From: Kiritimatiellia bacterium | GTDB lineage: Bacteria; Verrucomicrobiota; Kiritimatiellia; CAIQIC01; Lenti-01 | Direction: 5' to 3' | Length of the DNA stretch: 51,291 nt | Assembly (NCBI GenBank): GCA_028681135.1 | Contig: JAQUJC010000015.1 | Coordinates: forward strand, 1 to 51,291 | Part shown: positions 25,771 through 35,281 of the stretch, one piece after another | Position numbering within the stretch: the first letter of the stretch is position 1 | How the letters are laid out: each line of letters opens with the position of its first letter | Translations under genes and position numbers: made by a program | The notes under the pieces: generated by a model | What the model was told of the DNA's origin: nothing | What the model saw: the letters and a program-made list of their open reading frames with translations, nothing else | Database searches by the model: none

Positions 25771-28413
25771 TTAGTCTGGGATTTCGCCGATGCGGATAAT
25801 CATGCGGCCGGTGGCCGTAATGGTTACGACATTGCTCTCGACGGTGTAGTCGGCGGGACTCACGAGCGTCTGCCACTCCCAGTCGCCATCGACCAGCGCG
25901 CAATCCGCCCCCAGGACTGACCCAAGGGTGTAGCCGACGGGCATGGTGAATTGCAGGTTGCCGCCGACCAACACCAGGTCGCCGCCAAAGGGAGGGCCTT
26001 CGGTCGACTCATAGGGGCGAACGGTGTATTCCGCGGTGAGGCCGGTGGCCGCGTTGCTGGCCACAATGGTGGCATCGCCAGCGGTCAGGCTCATGACGGT
26101 GGCGTTGAAGCTCACCGTGGCCTCCGTGCCCACAAAGGTGACACTGGCAGGAACGGTCACCGCGGCTTCGTTGTCGCTCGTCAACACGATGTCGTTATCG
26201 ACGGCCCCCACCCGCGTCAACTCGAAGGGGTAATCGCCCAGGGCGGAGGGATTCCACGTGCCGCCGGTGAAGGTCAGACTCGTGCGCTCCGCGCCCGCGA
26301 TTTGCAGGTCGTTCATGAAAACGGCGAAGTTGACATTATCTGGAGCGAATTCGTTGGTCACATAGCCACCGCAATACATCGACACGCCATTGGCCGACTC
26401 AGGGTTGAGGATGTTGGTTGTGTAGGACAAGTTCGGGGTGCCGTCCACCGAACGCACCAGGCTCATTTGGATACCATCGGCTTGCTGCGTAATTTCCACC
26501 CCCACCACGGCGGCCGGTGAATAGTTGGTCGAAATCGTCTCGCCGTTCACCTTGAAGGTGTTGCCTGGAGAGACGTCGATCAGATTGGCAAACTGACCGG
26601 TGGAGCAGAAAATGTCCACGCCGCGCTGGCCGCCATCATAATTGTAGGTAAAGGTGAAGCTCAGGACATCGTCTTCCTGCAGCGCATCGAACTGCCGCTC
26701 ACCGTTGCACCAGCTTCCCGCGCCATCGCCCATGAACTGGAACGAATAGCCGTTGGTGGAGTTCAGGTCGCCGCCACCGCCAGCGGTGGAATCGCCCAGC
26801 GTGGCCAATGTGTTCCACAGGTTCCACGCTCCGAAGCCGAAGCCCTCGTTGGCGGTGTTGATGAAGGTTGCCGGCGTATAATTGCCCGCTTCATCATAGG
26901 CCAGGATATTCGGGACGTCCGTCACCGTCACGGCCAGTGTCGCGGGTTCGACATCGTCGTTGTCGGCCGAAAGCATCGTACCGCCTACGGCCAGCGCCGG
27001 AGCCTGGAACGTCACCACATCCACCTCAAACGGGAAGGTGACGGTTGTCGGCACGGTCATCACATTGGTGTCGGTGCTGGCCAAATTGACCGTATCGTTG
27101 ACCGGACCGAAGCGCGTAACGGTGTAGGTCTTGGTGTCGTCCACCCACGCCGTCGCGGGGCCGGTCAGTTCCAGCTTTGGTGTGGACACCGTCACATTGT
27201 ACTCGGCAGAAGCGCCGCTGCTCGCATTGCTGGCGGTGAGGGTTGTGGCACCCGTGGCCAGCACGGTGCCGACAAACGTGAGGGTTGGTTCACCGGTCAC
27301 GAAGGTCGCCGAGGCGGGAACAGTCATGACGCCGGTATCGGAACTGGTGAGCACGATCGAATCGCCCACGTCACCGGCGCGCGTCAGGGTATAGGTCTGG
27401 GGACCGGTGACATAAATTTGATAGTCGCCCTCGATAGCGAGGGATGGCGCGACTGGAGTAATCTCATAATCCGTCCAGGCACCCGTCGCAACGTTGCTGG
27501 CAATAATGGTTGCGGGGCCGTCCGTCAGACTGACGACCGTGACGTTGAAGGACACTGAATTAGACACGAAGGTCGCCGTCGCCGGAACGGTCACCGAATT
27601 CGTGTTGCTGCTCGACAGCACAATATCATCGCCCACGGCCCCCTCGCGAGTCAGCTCAAACGCGTAATCGCCAATCGCGATGGGATCCCACCTGCCCGTT
27701 GTGAATGAAAGGCTCAGCCGCGGCTCGCCAAAGATATACATGTCGTTCATGAAAATCGCGTAATTAACGTTCTCGCCCGGATCGCACGTGTAGCCACCGC
27801 AATACATCGACACGCCATTGGCCGGCTCGAGATTGAGGATGTTGGTTGTGTAGTTGAGGTTGATCGTGCCGTTGGTGGAGCGGGTCAACGTCAGCAGCAC
27901 GCCGTTGGTCAGTTGGGTGATGCCCACGTCCACCACGGCGCCGGGTGACCAGTTTGTCGAAATCGTCTCACCATTCACTTTAAAGGTATTGCCCCCGGTC
28001 ACATCGATCACGTTGGCAAACTGACCCGTCGAACAGAACAGGTCCACGCCGCGGCCGCCGCCATCGTAGTTGTAGGTGAAGGTAAAGCTCAGCACATCGT
28101 CCTGCTGCAACTCACCGTCGAAATTGCGCCGTGCGTTGCACCAGCCACCAGCCCCATCGCCCATGAACTGGAACGAATAGCCGTTGGTGGAGTTCAGGTC
28201 GCCGCCACCGCCAGCGGTGGAATCGCCCAGGGCGGCGGGTTCGCCCCACAAATCCCAGGCACCAAACCCTGTGCCCAGATTGGACTGATTCGTGAACGTC
28301 GCCGGCGTGTAATTGCCCGCTTCGTCATAGGCCAGCACTTCCGGCGCCGCCAGCGCCGCTCCTGTCATCAACCCCACGGTGACAAGTACTCCCAGCATCT
28401 TTAACGTTTTCAT
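25771..28413 (-). CDS. secreted, internally duplicated repeat protein of unknown function
   Basis: Signal peptide MKTLKMLGVLVTVGLMTGAALA; two copies of LAYDEAGNYTPATF...GDSTAGGGGDLNSTNGYSFQFMGDG; several Ig-like repeat segments. Confidence 0.85.
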   Translation of the reverse strand: MKTLKMLGVLVTVGLMTGAALAAPEVLAYDEAGNYTPATFTNQSNLGTGFGAWDLWGEPAALGDSTAGGGGDLNSTNGYSFQFMGDGAGGWCNARRNFDGELQQDDVLSFTFTYNYDGGGRGVDLFCSTGQFANVIDVTGGNTFKVNGETISTNWSPGAVVDVGITQLTNGVLLTLTRSTNGTINLNYTTNILNLEPANGVSMYCGGYTCDPGENVNYAIFMNDMYIFGEPRLSLSFTTGRWDPIAIGDYAFELTREGAVGDDIVLSSSNTNSVTVPATATFVSNSVSFNVTVVSLTDGPATIIASNVATGAWTDYEITPVAPSLAIEGDYQIYVTGPQTYTLTRAGDVGDSIVLTSSDTGVMTVPASATFVTGEPTLTFVGTVLATGATTLTASNASSGASAEYNVTVSTPKLELTGPATAWVDDTKTYTVTRFGPVNDTVNLASTDTNVMTVPTTVTFPFEVDVVTFQAPALAVGGTMLSADNDDVEPATLAVTVTDVPNILAYDEAGNYTPATFINTANEGFGFGAWNLWNTLATLGDSTAGGGGDLNSTNGYSFQFMGDGAGSWCNGERQFDALQEDDVLSFTFTYNYDGGQRGVDIFCSTGQFANLIDVSPGNTFKVNGETISTNYSPAAVVGVEITQQADGIQMSLVRSVDGTPNLSYTTNILNPESANGVSMYCGGYVTNEFAPDNVNFAVFMNDLQIAGAERTSLTFTGGTWNPSALGDYPFELTRVGAVDNDIVLTSDNEAAVTVPASVTFVGTEATVSFNATVMSLTAGDATIVASNAATGLTAEYTVRPYESTEGPPFGGDLVLVGGNLQFTMPVGYTLGSVLGADCALVDGDWEWQTLVSPADYTVESNVVTITATGRMIIRIGEIPD

Positions 28414-28541
28414 GATGTCTCCTTCTGGTTTTGGCCTATCGGCTCAATCAAACTAGAGCACTTTCGCATATTTGCCGCGCCGAGGCAATCCCAATAAAAC
28501 ATTTTACCGCGCCAGAAGGCCCCCCCCGCGTTCCGGGCAGC

Positions 28542-28569
28542 AAAAACGGCATCCGTGATCGGATGCCGT
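28542..28569 (-). terminator. intrinsic terminator of the ribosomal protein operon
   Basis: ACGGCATCCG-ATCA-CGGATGCCGT stem followed by TTTT on the minus strand, just after rplQ. Confidence 0.8.
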
Positions 28570-28592
28570 GCAGGCCAACAAAATGGGCCATT

Positions 28593-29144
28593 TCAGGCCT
28601 TTTCGTCGCTTTTTTTAGCCTTTTTATCGGCTTTTTCAGCCTTTTTGGCCTCTTTTTCGGCTTTTTTAGCCTCTTTTTCCGATTTTTCGGCTTTTTTGGG
28701 CTTTTTTTCGGTTTTGGCTGGTTTGGGAGCTTTCTTCGCCTTGGGCGTGGCTTCCTCGGTTTCATTTTTGGCCTTTTTGGCCTTGGGGACAAAATCGACC
28801 CATTCGAGGATAGCCATTTCGCTGCTATCGCTCATGCGTTTACCGAGTTTGACGATACGCGTATAGCCCCCGGCGCGCTCACTCATGGCAAGGGCCACGG
28901 CATCGAACAACTCGGCCACAGCCTTGGGTTGTTTGAGTCGGGACAGGACGTGTCGTCGGGCGGCGACGGATTGCTTTTTACCGAAAGTGACCATTTTATC
29001 GGCCATCGGCTTGGCGGCGCGCGCCTTGGGCAGCGTGGTTGTGATGCGCTTGGCGAGAATGAGGTTGCTGACCAGACTGGCCAGCAGGGCCTCGCGCTGG
29101 GCCGAATTACGGCCGAGTTTGACAGTTTTTTTGCGATGACGCAT
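28593..29144 (-). CDS. rplQ: ribosomal protein L17 with Lys/Ala/Glu-rich C-terminal extension
   Basis: MRHRKKTVKLGRNSAQREALLASLVSNLILAKRITTTLPKARAAKPMADKM; tail KKAEKSEKEAKKAEKEAKKAEKADKKAKKSDEKA. Confidence 0.95.
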   Translation of the reverse strand: MRHRKKTVKLGRNSAQREALLASLVSNLILAKRITTTLPKARAAKPMADKMVTFGKKQSVAARRHVLSRLKQPKAVAELFDAVALAMSERAGGYTRIVKLGKRMSDSSEMAILEWVDFVPKAKKAKNETEEATPKAKKAPKPAKTEKKPKKAEKSEKEAKKAEKEAKKAEKADKKAKKSDEKA

Positions 29145-29156
29145 GGCGGGCTCCTC

Positions 29157-30161
29157 TTACTCTTCGGGCGTGGACATCTGCAGCAGTTCGGCGTCGAAGG
29201 TCATGCCCAGCGACAGCCCTAGCTCAGCTAGCTTCTGCTTGATTTCGTTGAGAGATTTTTTGCCAAAGTTGCGATACTTGAGCATCTCGGCTTCGGATTT
29301 CTGCGTCAGTTCGCCCACGGTCGTGATGTTGGCGTTATTGAGGCAGTTGGCGGCGCGCACGCTGAGTTCGATTTCGTTGACGCTGATGGCGAGTTTCTTG
29401 GCCAGTTCCTCACGCGCAGGGTCTACCGCGTCTTCGCTCTCCTGGAATTCGACGATATCCTTATCATAATTGACAAAGACATCGAGGTGGTGGCGCAGAA
29501 TGGCCGCGGACAGGGTCAGGGCCTCATCGGGATTGATGCGGCCATCCGTCCAGATGTCGAGGATGAGCTTGTCATAGTCGGTCTGACGCCCGACGCGGGT
29601 ATTATCCACGGAATACTTGACCCGGCGCACGGGGGAGAAGAGCGAATCAATGGGGATGAGACCAATTTCCTGATCCGGCTGCTTATTCCAATCGGCCGGC
29701 CAGTATCCGCGGCCAATCTTGACCTCGACCTCGGCATCGAACACCCCATCGGTATCGAGTGTGCAGATGTGCTGCTCGGGGTTGAGCACCTCGACGGCGA
29801 CATCGGTTTGGATATCAGCGGCGGTAACGTCCCCGGGTCCCTTGACCTTAATCCGCAGCATTTTGGGCTGACGGCTGAAGAGCCGGAACAGGACCGACTT
29901 AAGGTTCAGCACGATATCGGTCACGTCCTCGACGCAACCCTTGAGATGGCAGAACTCGTGTTCGGCACCCTGAATGCGAACCGACGAGATGGCGGCTCCC
30001 TCGAGCGAAGACAGCAAGACGCGGCGCAACGAGTTACCGATGGTGCGGCCATAGCCAGCCTCAAACGGTTCGGCTGTGAACCGGGCATAGGTAGCGGTGG
30101 CGGTATCGTCGTCTTTGACGACAAACTTGGGCATTTCAAACCGGCTAAGGCGGTCGTTCAT
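29157..30161 (-). CDS. rpoA: RNA polymerase alpha subunit
   Basis: EPFEAGYGRTIGNSLRRVLLSSLEGAAISSVRI; alpha-CTD LSVRAANCLNNANITTVGEL. Confidence 0.97.
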   Translation of the reverse strand: MNDRLSRFEMPKFVVKDDDTATATYARFTAEPFEAGYGRTIGNSLRRVLLSSLEGAAISSVRIQGAEHEFCHLKGCVEDVTDIVLNLKSVLFRLFSRQPKMLRIKVKGPGDVTAADIQTDVAVEVLNPEQHICTLDTDGVFDAEVEVKIGRGYWPADWNKQPDQEIGLIPIDSLFSPVRRVKYSVDNTRVGRQTDYDKLILDIWTDGRINPDEALTLSAAILRHHLDVFVNYDKDIVEFQESEDAVDPAREELAKKLAISVNEIELSVRAANCLNNANITTVGELTQKSEAEMLKYRNFGKKSLNEIKQKLAELGLSLGMTFDAELLQMSTPEE

Positions 30162-30222
30162 AGGTCTTATCCTTCCAGCCCCGGGCGTTAGCCGGAGCGT
30201 ATGGCGGTTTTGGTTACTTCGA

Positions 30223-30849
30223 TTACTTCGAATACAGTTCGACGATCAGTTGCTCGTCCACCACCGGGGCGATTTCTTCGCGGGTGGGCACGTGATCCAC
30301 GACGGCCTTGAAGTCGGCCTTATCGACCGTCAGCCACGGCGGGAATCCTCGACTCTCGGCGGCATCCAGGTGGTCCTTGGCGTAGTCGCGGCTGCGTTTG
30401 GCATCTCGCGCCTGAATAACTTCGCCGGGCTTGACCTTATAGGAGGGGATATCGACCTTGATGCCATCGACGCGCACATGGCCGTGGCGCACGTACTGGC
30501 GCGCGGCGCGGCGCGACGGAGCCAGACCCATGCGATAGACGATGTTGTCCAGGCGCAATTCCAAGGCTTGCAGCAAAATTTCGCCGGTGACCCCCCGCGC
30601 CCGCAGGGCACGATGGAAGAACAGCCGGAACTGGCCTTCGCGCATCCCGTACATATTGCGCAGCCGCTGCTTCTCCTGCAACTGAATGCCGTAATCCTTC
30701 AAGCGGGGACGGCGGCGGGTGGCCGGTCCCGGAGGCCCATGGCCCTGCTCGACGGGGCACTTGGCCATGTAACAACGGTCGCCCTTCAAAAAGAGCTTCA
30801 TTCCCACCCGGCGGCAACGCTTGCAGGCCGGTCCAATATATCTGCCCAT
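30223..30849 (-). CDS. rpsD: ribosomal protein S4
   Basis: LEL RLDNIVYRMGLAPSRRAARQYVRHGHVRVDG. Confidence 0.97.
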   Translation of the reverse strand: MGRYIGPACKRCRRVGMKLFLKGDRCYMAKCPVEQGHGPPGPATRRRPRLKDYGIQLQEKQRLRNMYGMREGQFRLFFHRALRARGVTGEILLQALELRLDNIVYRMGLAPSRRAARQYVRHGHVRVDGIKVDIPSYKVKPGEVIQARDAKRSRDYAKDHLDAAESRGFPPWLTVDKADFKAVVDHVPTREEIAPVVDEQLIVELYSK

Positions 30850-30876
30850 GGTCGGTTCCTCTCTCTTAAATCAATG

Positions 30877-31698
30877 TTAGACGCGGCGGCGCTTACGTGC
30901 GCGGCAGCCGTTGTGAGCGATCGGGGTGATATCCGTAATGCCCGTAATGGCCAAGCCTGCGGCTTGGACGGCACGGATGGCGGACTCGCGGCCCGACCCC
31001 GGACCCTGCACCCGGATTTCTACTTCGTTGAGACCATGTCCCAGGGCGACCTTGCAGGCTTCCTGGGCAACAATGGTGCCGGCATAGGCCGTGCTTTTGC
31101 GCGAGCCCTTGAAGCCGCACCGGCCCCCATTGCTCCACGAAATAACATTGCCGCGCGGATCGCTGACGCTGACCGTCGTGTTGTTAAAGGACGCCAAAAT
31201 GTGAACCACCCCCACCGGGATGTTCTTGGAGCCCTTGATCCGACGGCGCACAATCTTGGGCTCGCCTTCGGCTGCGTCAGGGGCTGCGGGCTTCTCCGCT
31301 TTTTCCGCGGCGGGTTTAGCGGCGTCAGGGGCCGTGGCCGCTTTGTCGGCGGCGGGCTTAGCCGCATCAGCGGCGGGCTTAGCGGCATCGGCGGCAGGCT
31401 TAGCCGTATCGGCGGCCGCGGGCGTGGCTTCTTTTTTGTCCGGAGACGGTGTCGCCGCCTTTTCCGGAGCCGACGTGGCTGCTTTTTCGGCAGCGGGTTT
31501 CTCGGCTTTTTTCGCAGCGGGTTTGGCCTCTTTTTCCGCGACGGGCTTGGCCTCTTTTTTCACAGCGGGTTTTTCTGTTTTTTCGGCGGCGGGTTTGGCC
31601 GCATCGGCCGCAGCGGCGGGCGCGGTCTTCGGCGTATCGGCCGCACCGTCGGTTGGCTCGATCTGCGGCGTCACTTCATCTTTGCTGTTATCTGCCAT
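30877..31698 (-). CDS. rpsK: ribosomal protein S11 with long Ala/Lys/Pro-rich N-terminal extension
   Basis: Core GVVHILASFNNTTVSVSDPRGNVISWSNGGRCGFKGSRKSTAYA...PHNGCRARKRRRV-like C-terminus; extension AAKPAADAAKPAADAAKPAADKAATAPDAAK. Confidence 0.95.
   Translation of the reverse strand: MADNSKDEVTPQIEPTDGAADTPKTAPAAAADAAKPAAEKTEKPAVKKEAKPVAEKEAKPAAKKAEKPAAEKAATSAPEKAATPSPDKKEATPAAADTAKPAADAAKPAADAAKPAADKAATAPDAAKPAAEKAEKPAAPDAAEGEPKIVRRRIKGSKNIPVGVVHILASFNNTTVSVSDPRGNVISWSNGGRCGFKGSRKSTAYAGTIVAQEACKVALGHGLNEVEIRVQGPGSGRESAIRAVQAAGLAITGITDITPIAHNGCRARKRRRV
31300..31420. repeat. about 21-bp tandem repeats encoding AAKPAAD units of the S11 extension
   Basis: Reiterated GCGGCGGGCTTAGC(C/G)GCATC. 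Confidence 0.8.
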
Positions 31699-31709
31699 GG
31701 TCGTTCCTT

Positions 31710-32111
31710 TTACTTGCCAGCCTTAGCGACTGAGCGGGCTTCCTTGCCACGGACGGCGCCCACCGTTTTGCGCGGCCCCTTGCGGGTACGGGCATTGGTG
31801 CTGGTGCGCTGACCACGAACAGGCAATCCCCGGCGATGACGAATGCCCCGGTAGCAGTTGACGGCAATCAGACGGCGAATGTTGCCGCTGACTTCGCGGC
31901 GCAAATCACCTTCGACCCGATAGTCTTCCTGCAAAATTTTTGCCAATGCGACAATTTGCTCACTGGTGAGATCGTCCGCTTTGGTCGCCGGATCAATTTT
32001 CAGTTTTGCCACCACTTCTTTGGCACGAGTCGGTCCCACGCCATACATATACTGCAGCGCATACTCGACACGCTTTTTACCGGGAATATCAACGCCTATT
32101 ACTCTGGGCAT
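31710..32111 (-). CDS. rpsM: ribosomal protein S13
   Basis: MPRVIGVDIPGKKRVEYALQYMYGVGPTRAKE. Confidence 0.97.
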   Translation of the reverse strand: MPRVIGVDIPGKKRVEYALQYMYGVGPTRAKEVVAKLKIDPATKADDLTSEQIVALAKILQEDYRVEGDLRREVSGNIRRLIAVNCYRGIRHRRGLPVRGQRTSTNARTRKGPRKTVGAVRGKEARSVAKAGK

Positions 32112-32127
32112 GGTTTTTCTTCTCCTC

Positions 32128-32241
32128 TTAACCTTGGCGCTGCTTATGGCGCAAATTTGTGCAGATGACCCGCACCACTCCTTTGCGCCGCACAATCTTG
32201 CAGCGGTCGCAAATTCTCTTTACTGATGTTCGTACCTTCAT
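32128..32241 (-). CDS. rpmJ: ribosomal protein L36
   Basis: [37 protein letters not shown] (zinc-type). Confidence 0.95.
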   Translation of the reverse strand: MKVRTSVKRICDRCKIVRRKGVVRVICTNLRHKQRQG

Positions 32242-32251
32242 GTCTCTCGCC

Positions 32252-32476
32252 TCACTCTTCGCTACACTCCAGCATTTCGCCGCGGGACATGTCAAACGGC
32301 GACATCGCCACGCGAATGCGCGTACCCGGTTCACACGGTTTTGCTAACGCGGATGCTTTCTCCCGCGGAACAAAAGCCGTAAATTCATGTCCGTTGCCCA
32401 GTCGGGCACGGGAAACGCGTGTGTCTATCACAGCCACGACCTCCGCGTCCAGCAGAATTATTTCACTTCCGCGCAC
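32252..32476 (-). CDS. infA: translation initiation factor IF-1 (divergent)
   Basis: 74 aa, [26 protein letters not shown]...[20 protein letters not shown]; syntenic position. Confidence 0.85.
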   Translation of the reverse strand: MRGSEIILLDAEVVAVIDTRVSRARLGNGHEFTAFVPREKASALAKPCEPGTRIRVAMSPFDMSRGEMLECSEE

Positions 32477-33216
32477 GTGAGAACCTCCGCTGGCCCGTCA
32501 TCCACGATCAGGACGGTGTGTTCCACGTGAGCAGAGCGCTTACGATCCCGGGTGCGCACAGTCCAGTCATTGGCCATTGTTTCAACCTGGAACGTCCCCT
32601 GGTTGATCATCGGCTCAATGGCCAACGTCATGCCCGCCTTCAAGATCGGGCCCTTACCGGGGCGTCCAAAATTGGGCACTTGGGGCTCTTCATGCAACTG
32701 GCGCCCAACGCCGTGCCCGCAGAAATCGCGGACGACCGTATACCCGGCCGCCTCGGCCACGGTCTGGACGGCATGGCCGATATCGCTCAGGCGGTTGCCC
32801 GCCCGGGCCACGTCGATAGCCGCCGCCAAGCTGGCCTCCGCCACCTGGCACAAGCGCTCGCTTTCGGCATCCACCGTCCCGACGCGCACCGTGACCGCAT
32901 TGTCGCCAATGAACTCTTCGGCCGCAACGCCCACATCCAGGCTGACCAAGTCACCCTCATTGATGACCTTCATGCCGGGAATGCCATGAACCACCTCGTC
33001 ATTCAGCGAGATACACGCCTGCCCGGGAAATCCTCCATATCCAAAGAACGCACTCACGAGGCCACGCTGCTTGAGCCAGTCCCGTGCAAAATCATCAAGC
33101 TCGCCGGTCGTCAGTCCCGGGCATACTCGGGCAGCCATGGCCGCTAATAATTCCGCAGATAAGCGACAAGCCACGCGCATGTGCTGCAAATCGTCTGCCG
33201 TCTTAATCGGAATCAT
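32458..33216 (-). CDS. map: methionine aminopeptidase type I
   Basis: ACISLNDEVVHGIPG...CGHGVGRQLHEEPQVPNFG. Confidence 0.95.
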   Translation of the reverse strand: MIPIKTADDLQHMRVACRLSAELLAAMAARVCPGLTTGELDDFARDWLKQRGLVSAFFGYGGFPGQACISLNDEVVHGIPGMKVINEGDLVSLDVGVAAEEFIGDNAVTVRVGTVDAESERLCQVAEASLAAAIDVARAGNRLSDIGHAVQTVAEAAGYTVVRDFCGHGVGRQLHEEPQVPNFGRPGKGPILKAGMTLAIEPMINQGTFQVETMANDWTVRTRDRKRSAHVEHTVLIVDDGPAEVLTCAEVK

Positions 33217-33233
33217 CAGCCGCCGCCCCACCC

Positions 33234-33878
33234 CTACGCCAGTTTTGACAGCAATTCAGCCGTCGCGTCCTGGGGGGTTGTCCCGGCATTGATACGGACC
33301 AACAGGCCCTTCGTGTCGTAAAATTCGATCAGGCTGGCCGTCTGGCGCAGGTAGACATCCAGCCGGTTGAGGACGGTCGCCTCGCTGTCGTCAGGACGCT
33401 GATACAACGGCCCGCCGCAGTGGTCGCAGACCCCTTCGACCGTGGGGGGAATATTGGTGACGTGATAGACGGCCCCGCAACTCTTGCAAATGCGCCGGCC
33501 ACTCAAACGGCTGACAATCACCGGCGTGGGCACCTCCAACAGGAAGACCTGATCCACATGGCCCCCCAGGCGGCCCAGGGTATCATCTAAGCGCCGCGCT
33601 TGTTCAAGCGTGCGCGGGAATCCATCAAACATATACTGGTCTGTGGCCTGTCCCTGGGCCAAGCGTTCGCTCACCAGACGCAGGATGACATCGTCCGGGA
33701 CCAGCTCGCCCTTGTCCATCCAGGCCTTGGCTTCGAGCCCGGTGGGGGTGCCGCCCTTGATGGCGGCACGCAGCATGTCCCCGGTCGACACATGGATGTA
33801 GCCTGTGGCACTGCGAACGCCTTCCGCAAGCGTTCCTTTGCCGGCACCCGGCGCACCTAGAAGAATGATGGCTTTCAT
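33234..33878 (-). CDS. adk: adenylate kinase with zinc-type LID
   Basis: AIILLGAPGAGKGT...YMFDGFPRTLEQA...CKSCGAVYH...CDHCGGPL. Confidence 0.96.
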   Translation of the reverse strand: MKAIILLGAPGAGKGTLAEGVRSATGYIHVSTGDMLRAAIKGGTPTGLEAKAWMDKGELVPDDVILRLVSERLAQGQATDQYMFDGFPRTLEQARRLDDTLGRLGGHVDQVFLLEVPTPVIVSRLSGRRICKSCGAVYHVTNIPPTVEGVCDHCGGPLYQRPDDSEATVLNRLDVYLRQTASLIEFYDTKGLLVRINAGTTPQDATAELLSKLA

Positions 33879-33903
33879 GAGCTGGCGTCCTTTCCCGGCG
33901 GCC

Positions 33904-35256
33904 TTAACGGCGGCTGCGCAAATGCCCCTTGCGGAGGAATCCATCGTAATGGCGGGTAACCAGGTGCGATTCGACCTGGCGCATGGTGTCCAGCATGACC
34001 CCCACAATGATCAGCAGGCTGGTGCCGCCAAAGAACTGGGCCACCATCGGTGGAATCCGGAATGAACTGGACAGGATCATCGGCAGCACGGCGATGCCGG
34101 TCAGAAATACAGCACCCGCCAGCGTGATGCGGGTCATGACCCGATCCAGGAATTCAGCCGTCGGCTTTCCGGGGCGGATACCGGGGACATAGCCGCCGTA
34201 CTTTTTCAGGTCGTCGGCAATCTGCACCGGGTGGAACTGGGTGGCCACCCAGAAGTAGGAGAAAAACAGGATCATCAGCGAATACAGCGTCATGTACAGC
34301 GGCCCATAGTCGCGCAGATAGACCTCGGCGAAGGTTTTGACCGCCTGGACGGGCACCATCAGCAGCAAGCGCTGGGGGAACATCAAAATGGCCTGGGCAA
34401 AGATGATCGGCATGACGCCCGAGTAGTTCACGCGCAGCGGCATATAGGTGCTTTGCCCGCCGTAGGTCTTGCGCCCGACCACCCGCTTGGCATATTGCAC
34501 CGGAATTTTACGTTGGGCCTGGGTGACGGCCACCACGGCTCCAATCACCAGGAACACCAGCACCAGCATCGTCACCAACGTGAAGATATTGGCCGAGCCT
34601 TCGCGGAACATATTGACCGCCTGCTGGACCGCGCCGGGCAGACGCGAGACAATGCTGATGGTGATGATCAGCGAAATGCCGTTACCAATGCCGCGCGCGG
34701 TGATCTGCTCCCCCAGCCACATCAGCATCATGGTCCCCGTGGTCATGGTCAGGATCGTCAGTAGAATGAACGGCCAGTGGGCCATGCTGACAATCTGCTC
34801 GCCCTCCAACACCTGCAATCCCATAGCCCCCGGGTTCAGCAGCATCGAGGCCATGGCATACCCTTGCACCAAGCACAGCGCCACCGTTAAATAACGGCCG
34901 TATTGAATGATCTTCTGGCGGCCGGCATCGCCTTCACGCGCCAGTTTCTCCAGCGATGGCACCACCGCCGTCAATAACTGTAGGATAATCGAGGCGCTGA
35001 TGCTGGGCATGATACCCAGGGCGCCGATCGCCGCCTGGGTGAGCGCACCACCACTGAACAAGTCCAACATGCCCATGAAGCCAATGTTGCCCGTTCCCGC
35101 CACCATCCGGTCCACGATCTCGCGCAACGTGGCCGCGTCAACCCCCGGCGTCGGAATGACGGCAATCAGACGGCAGACGAAGATTATCGCCACCGTAAAC
35201 AGGATGCGCTGGCGCAGCTCGGGAATTTTCAGACTATTGGCAAAAGCGGATAGCAT
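33904..35256 (-). CDS. secY: preprotein translocase subunit SecY
   Basis: Multi-TM, GISLIITISIVSRLPG, IRPGKPTAEFLDRVMTRITLAGA. Confidence 0.96.
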   Translation of the reverse strand: MLSAFANSLKIPELRQRILFTVAIIFVCRLIAVIPTPGVDAATLREIVDRMVAGTGNIGFMGMLDLFSGGALTQAAIGALGIMPSISASIILQLLTAVVPSLEKLAREGDAGRQKIIQYGRYLTVALCLVQGYAMASMLLNPGAMGLQVLEGEQIVSMAHWPFILLTILTMTTGTMMLMWLGEQITARGIGNGISLIITISIVSRLPGAVQQAVNMFREGSANIFTLVTMLVLVFLVIGAVVAVTQAQRKIPVQYAKRVVGRKTYGGQSTYMPLRVNYSGVMPIIFAQAILMFPQRLLLMVPVQAVKTFAEVYLRDYGPLYMTLYSLMILFFSYFWVATQFHPVQIADDLKKYGGYVPGIRPGKPTAEFLDRVMTRITLAGAVFLTGIAVLPMILSSSFRIPPMVAQFFGGTSLLIIVGVMLDTMRQVESHLVTRHYDGFLRKGHLRSRR

Positions 35257-35281
35257 GGGATCGCCTTTCAGTTATACGCGG

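Noticed and set aside
31300-31420. Possible CRISPR-like direct repeats in rpsK
   Set aside because: Units are contiguous about 21-bp coding repeats with no spacers; they encode AAKPAAD.
30097-31812. 571-aa plus-strand ORF over rpsD/rpsK
   Set aside because: Antisense to well-identified ribosomal protein genes; its Gly/Phe-rich region is the complement of the S11 repeat.
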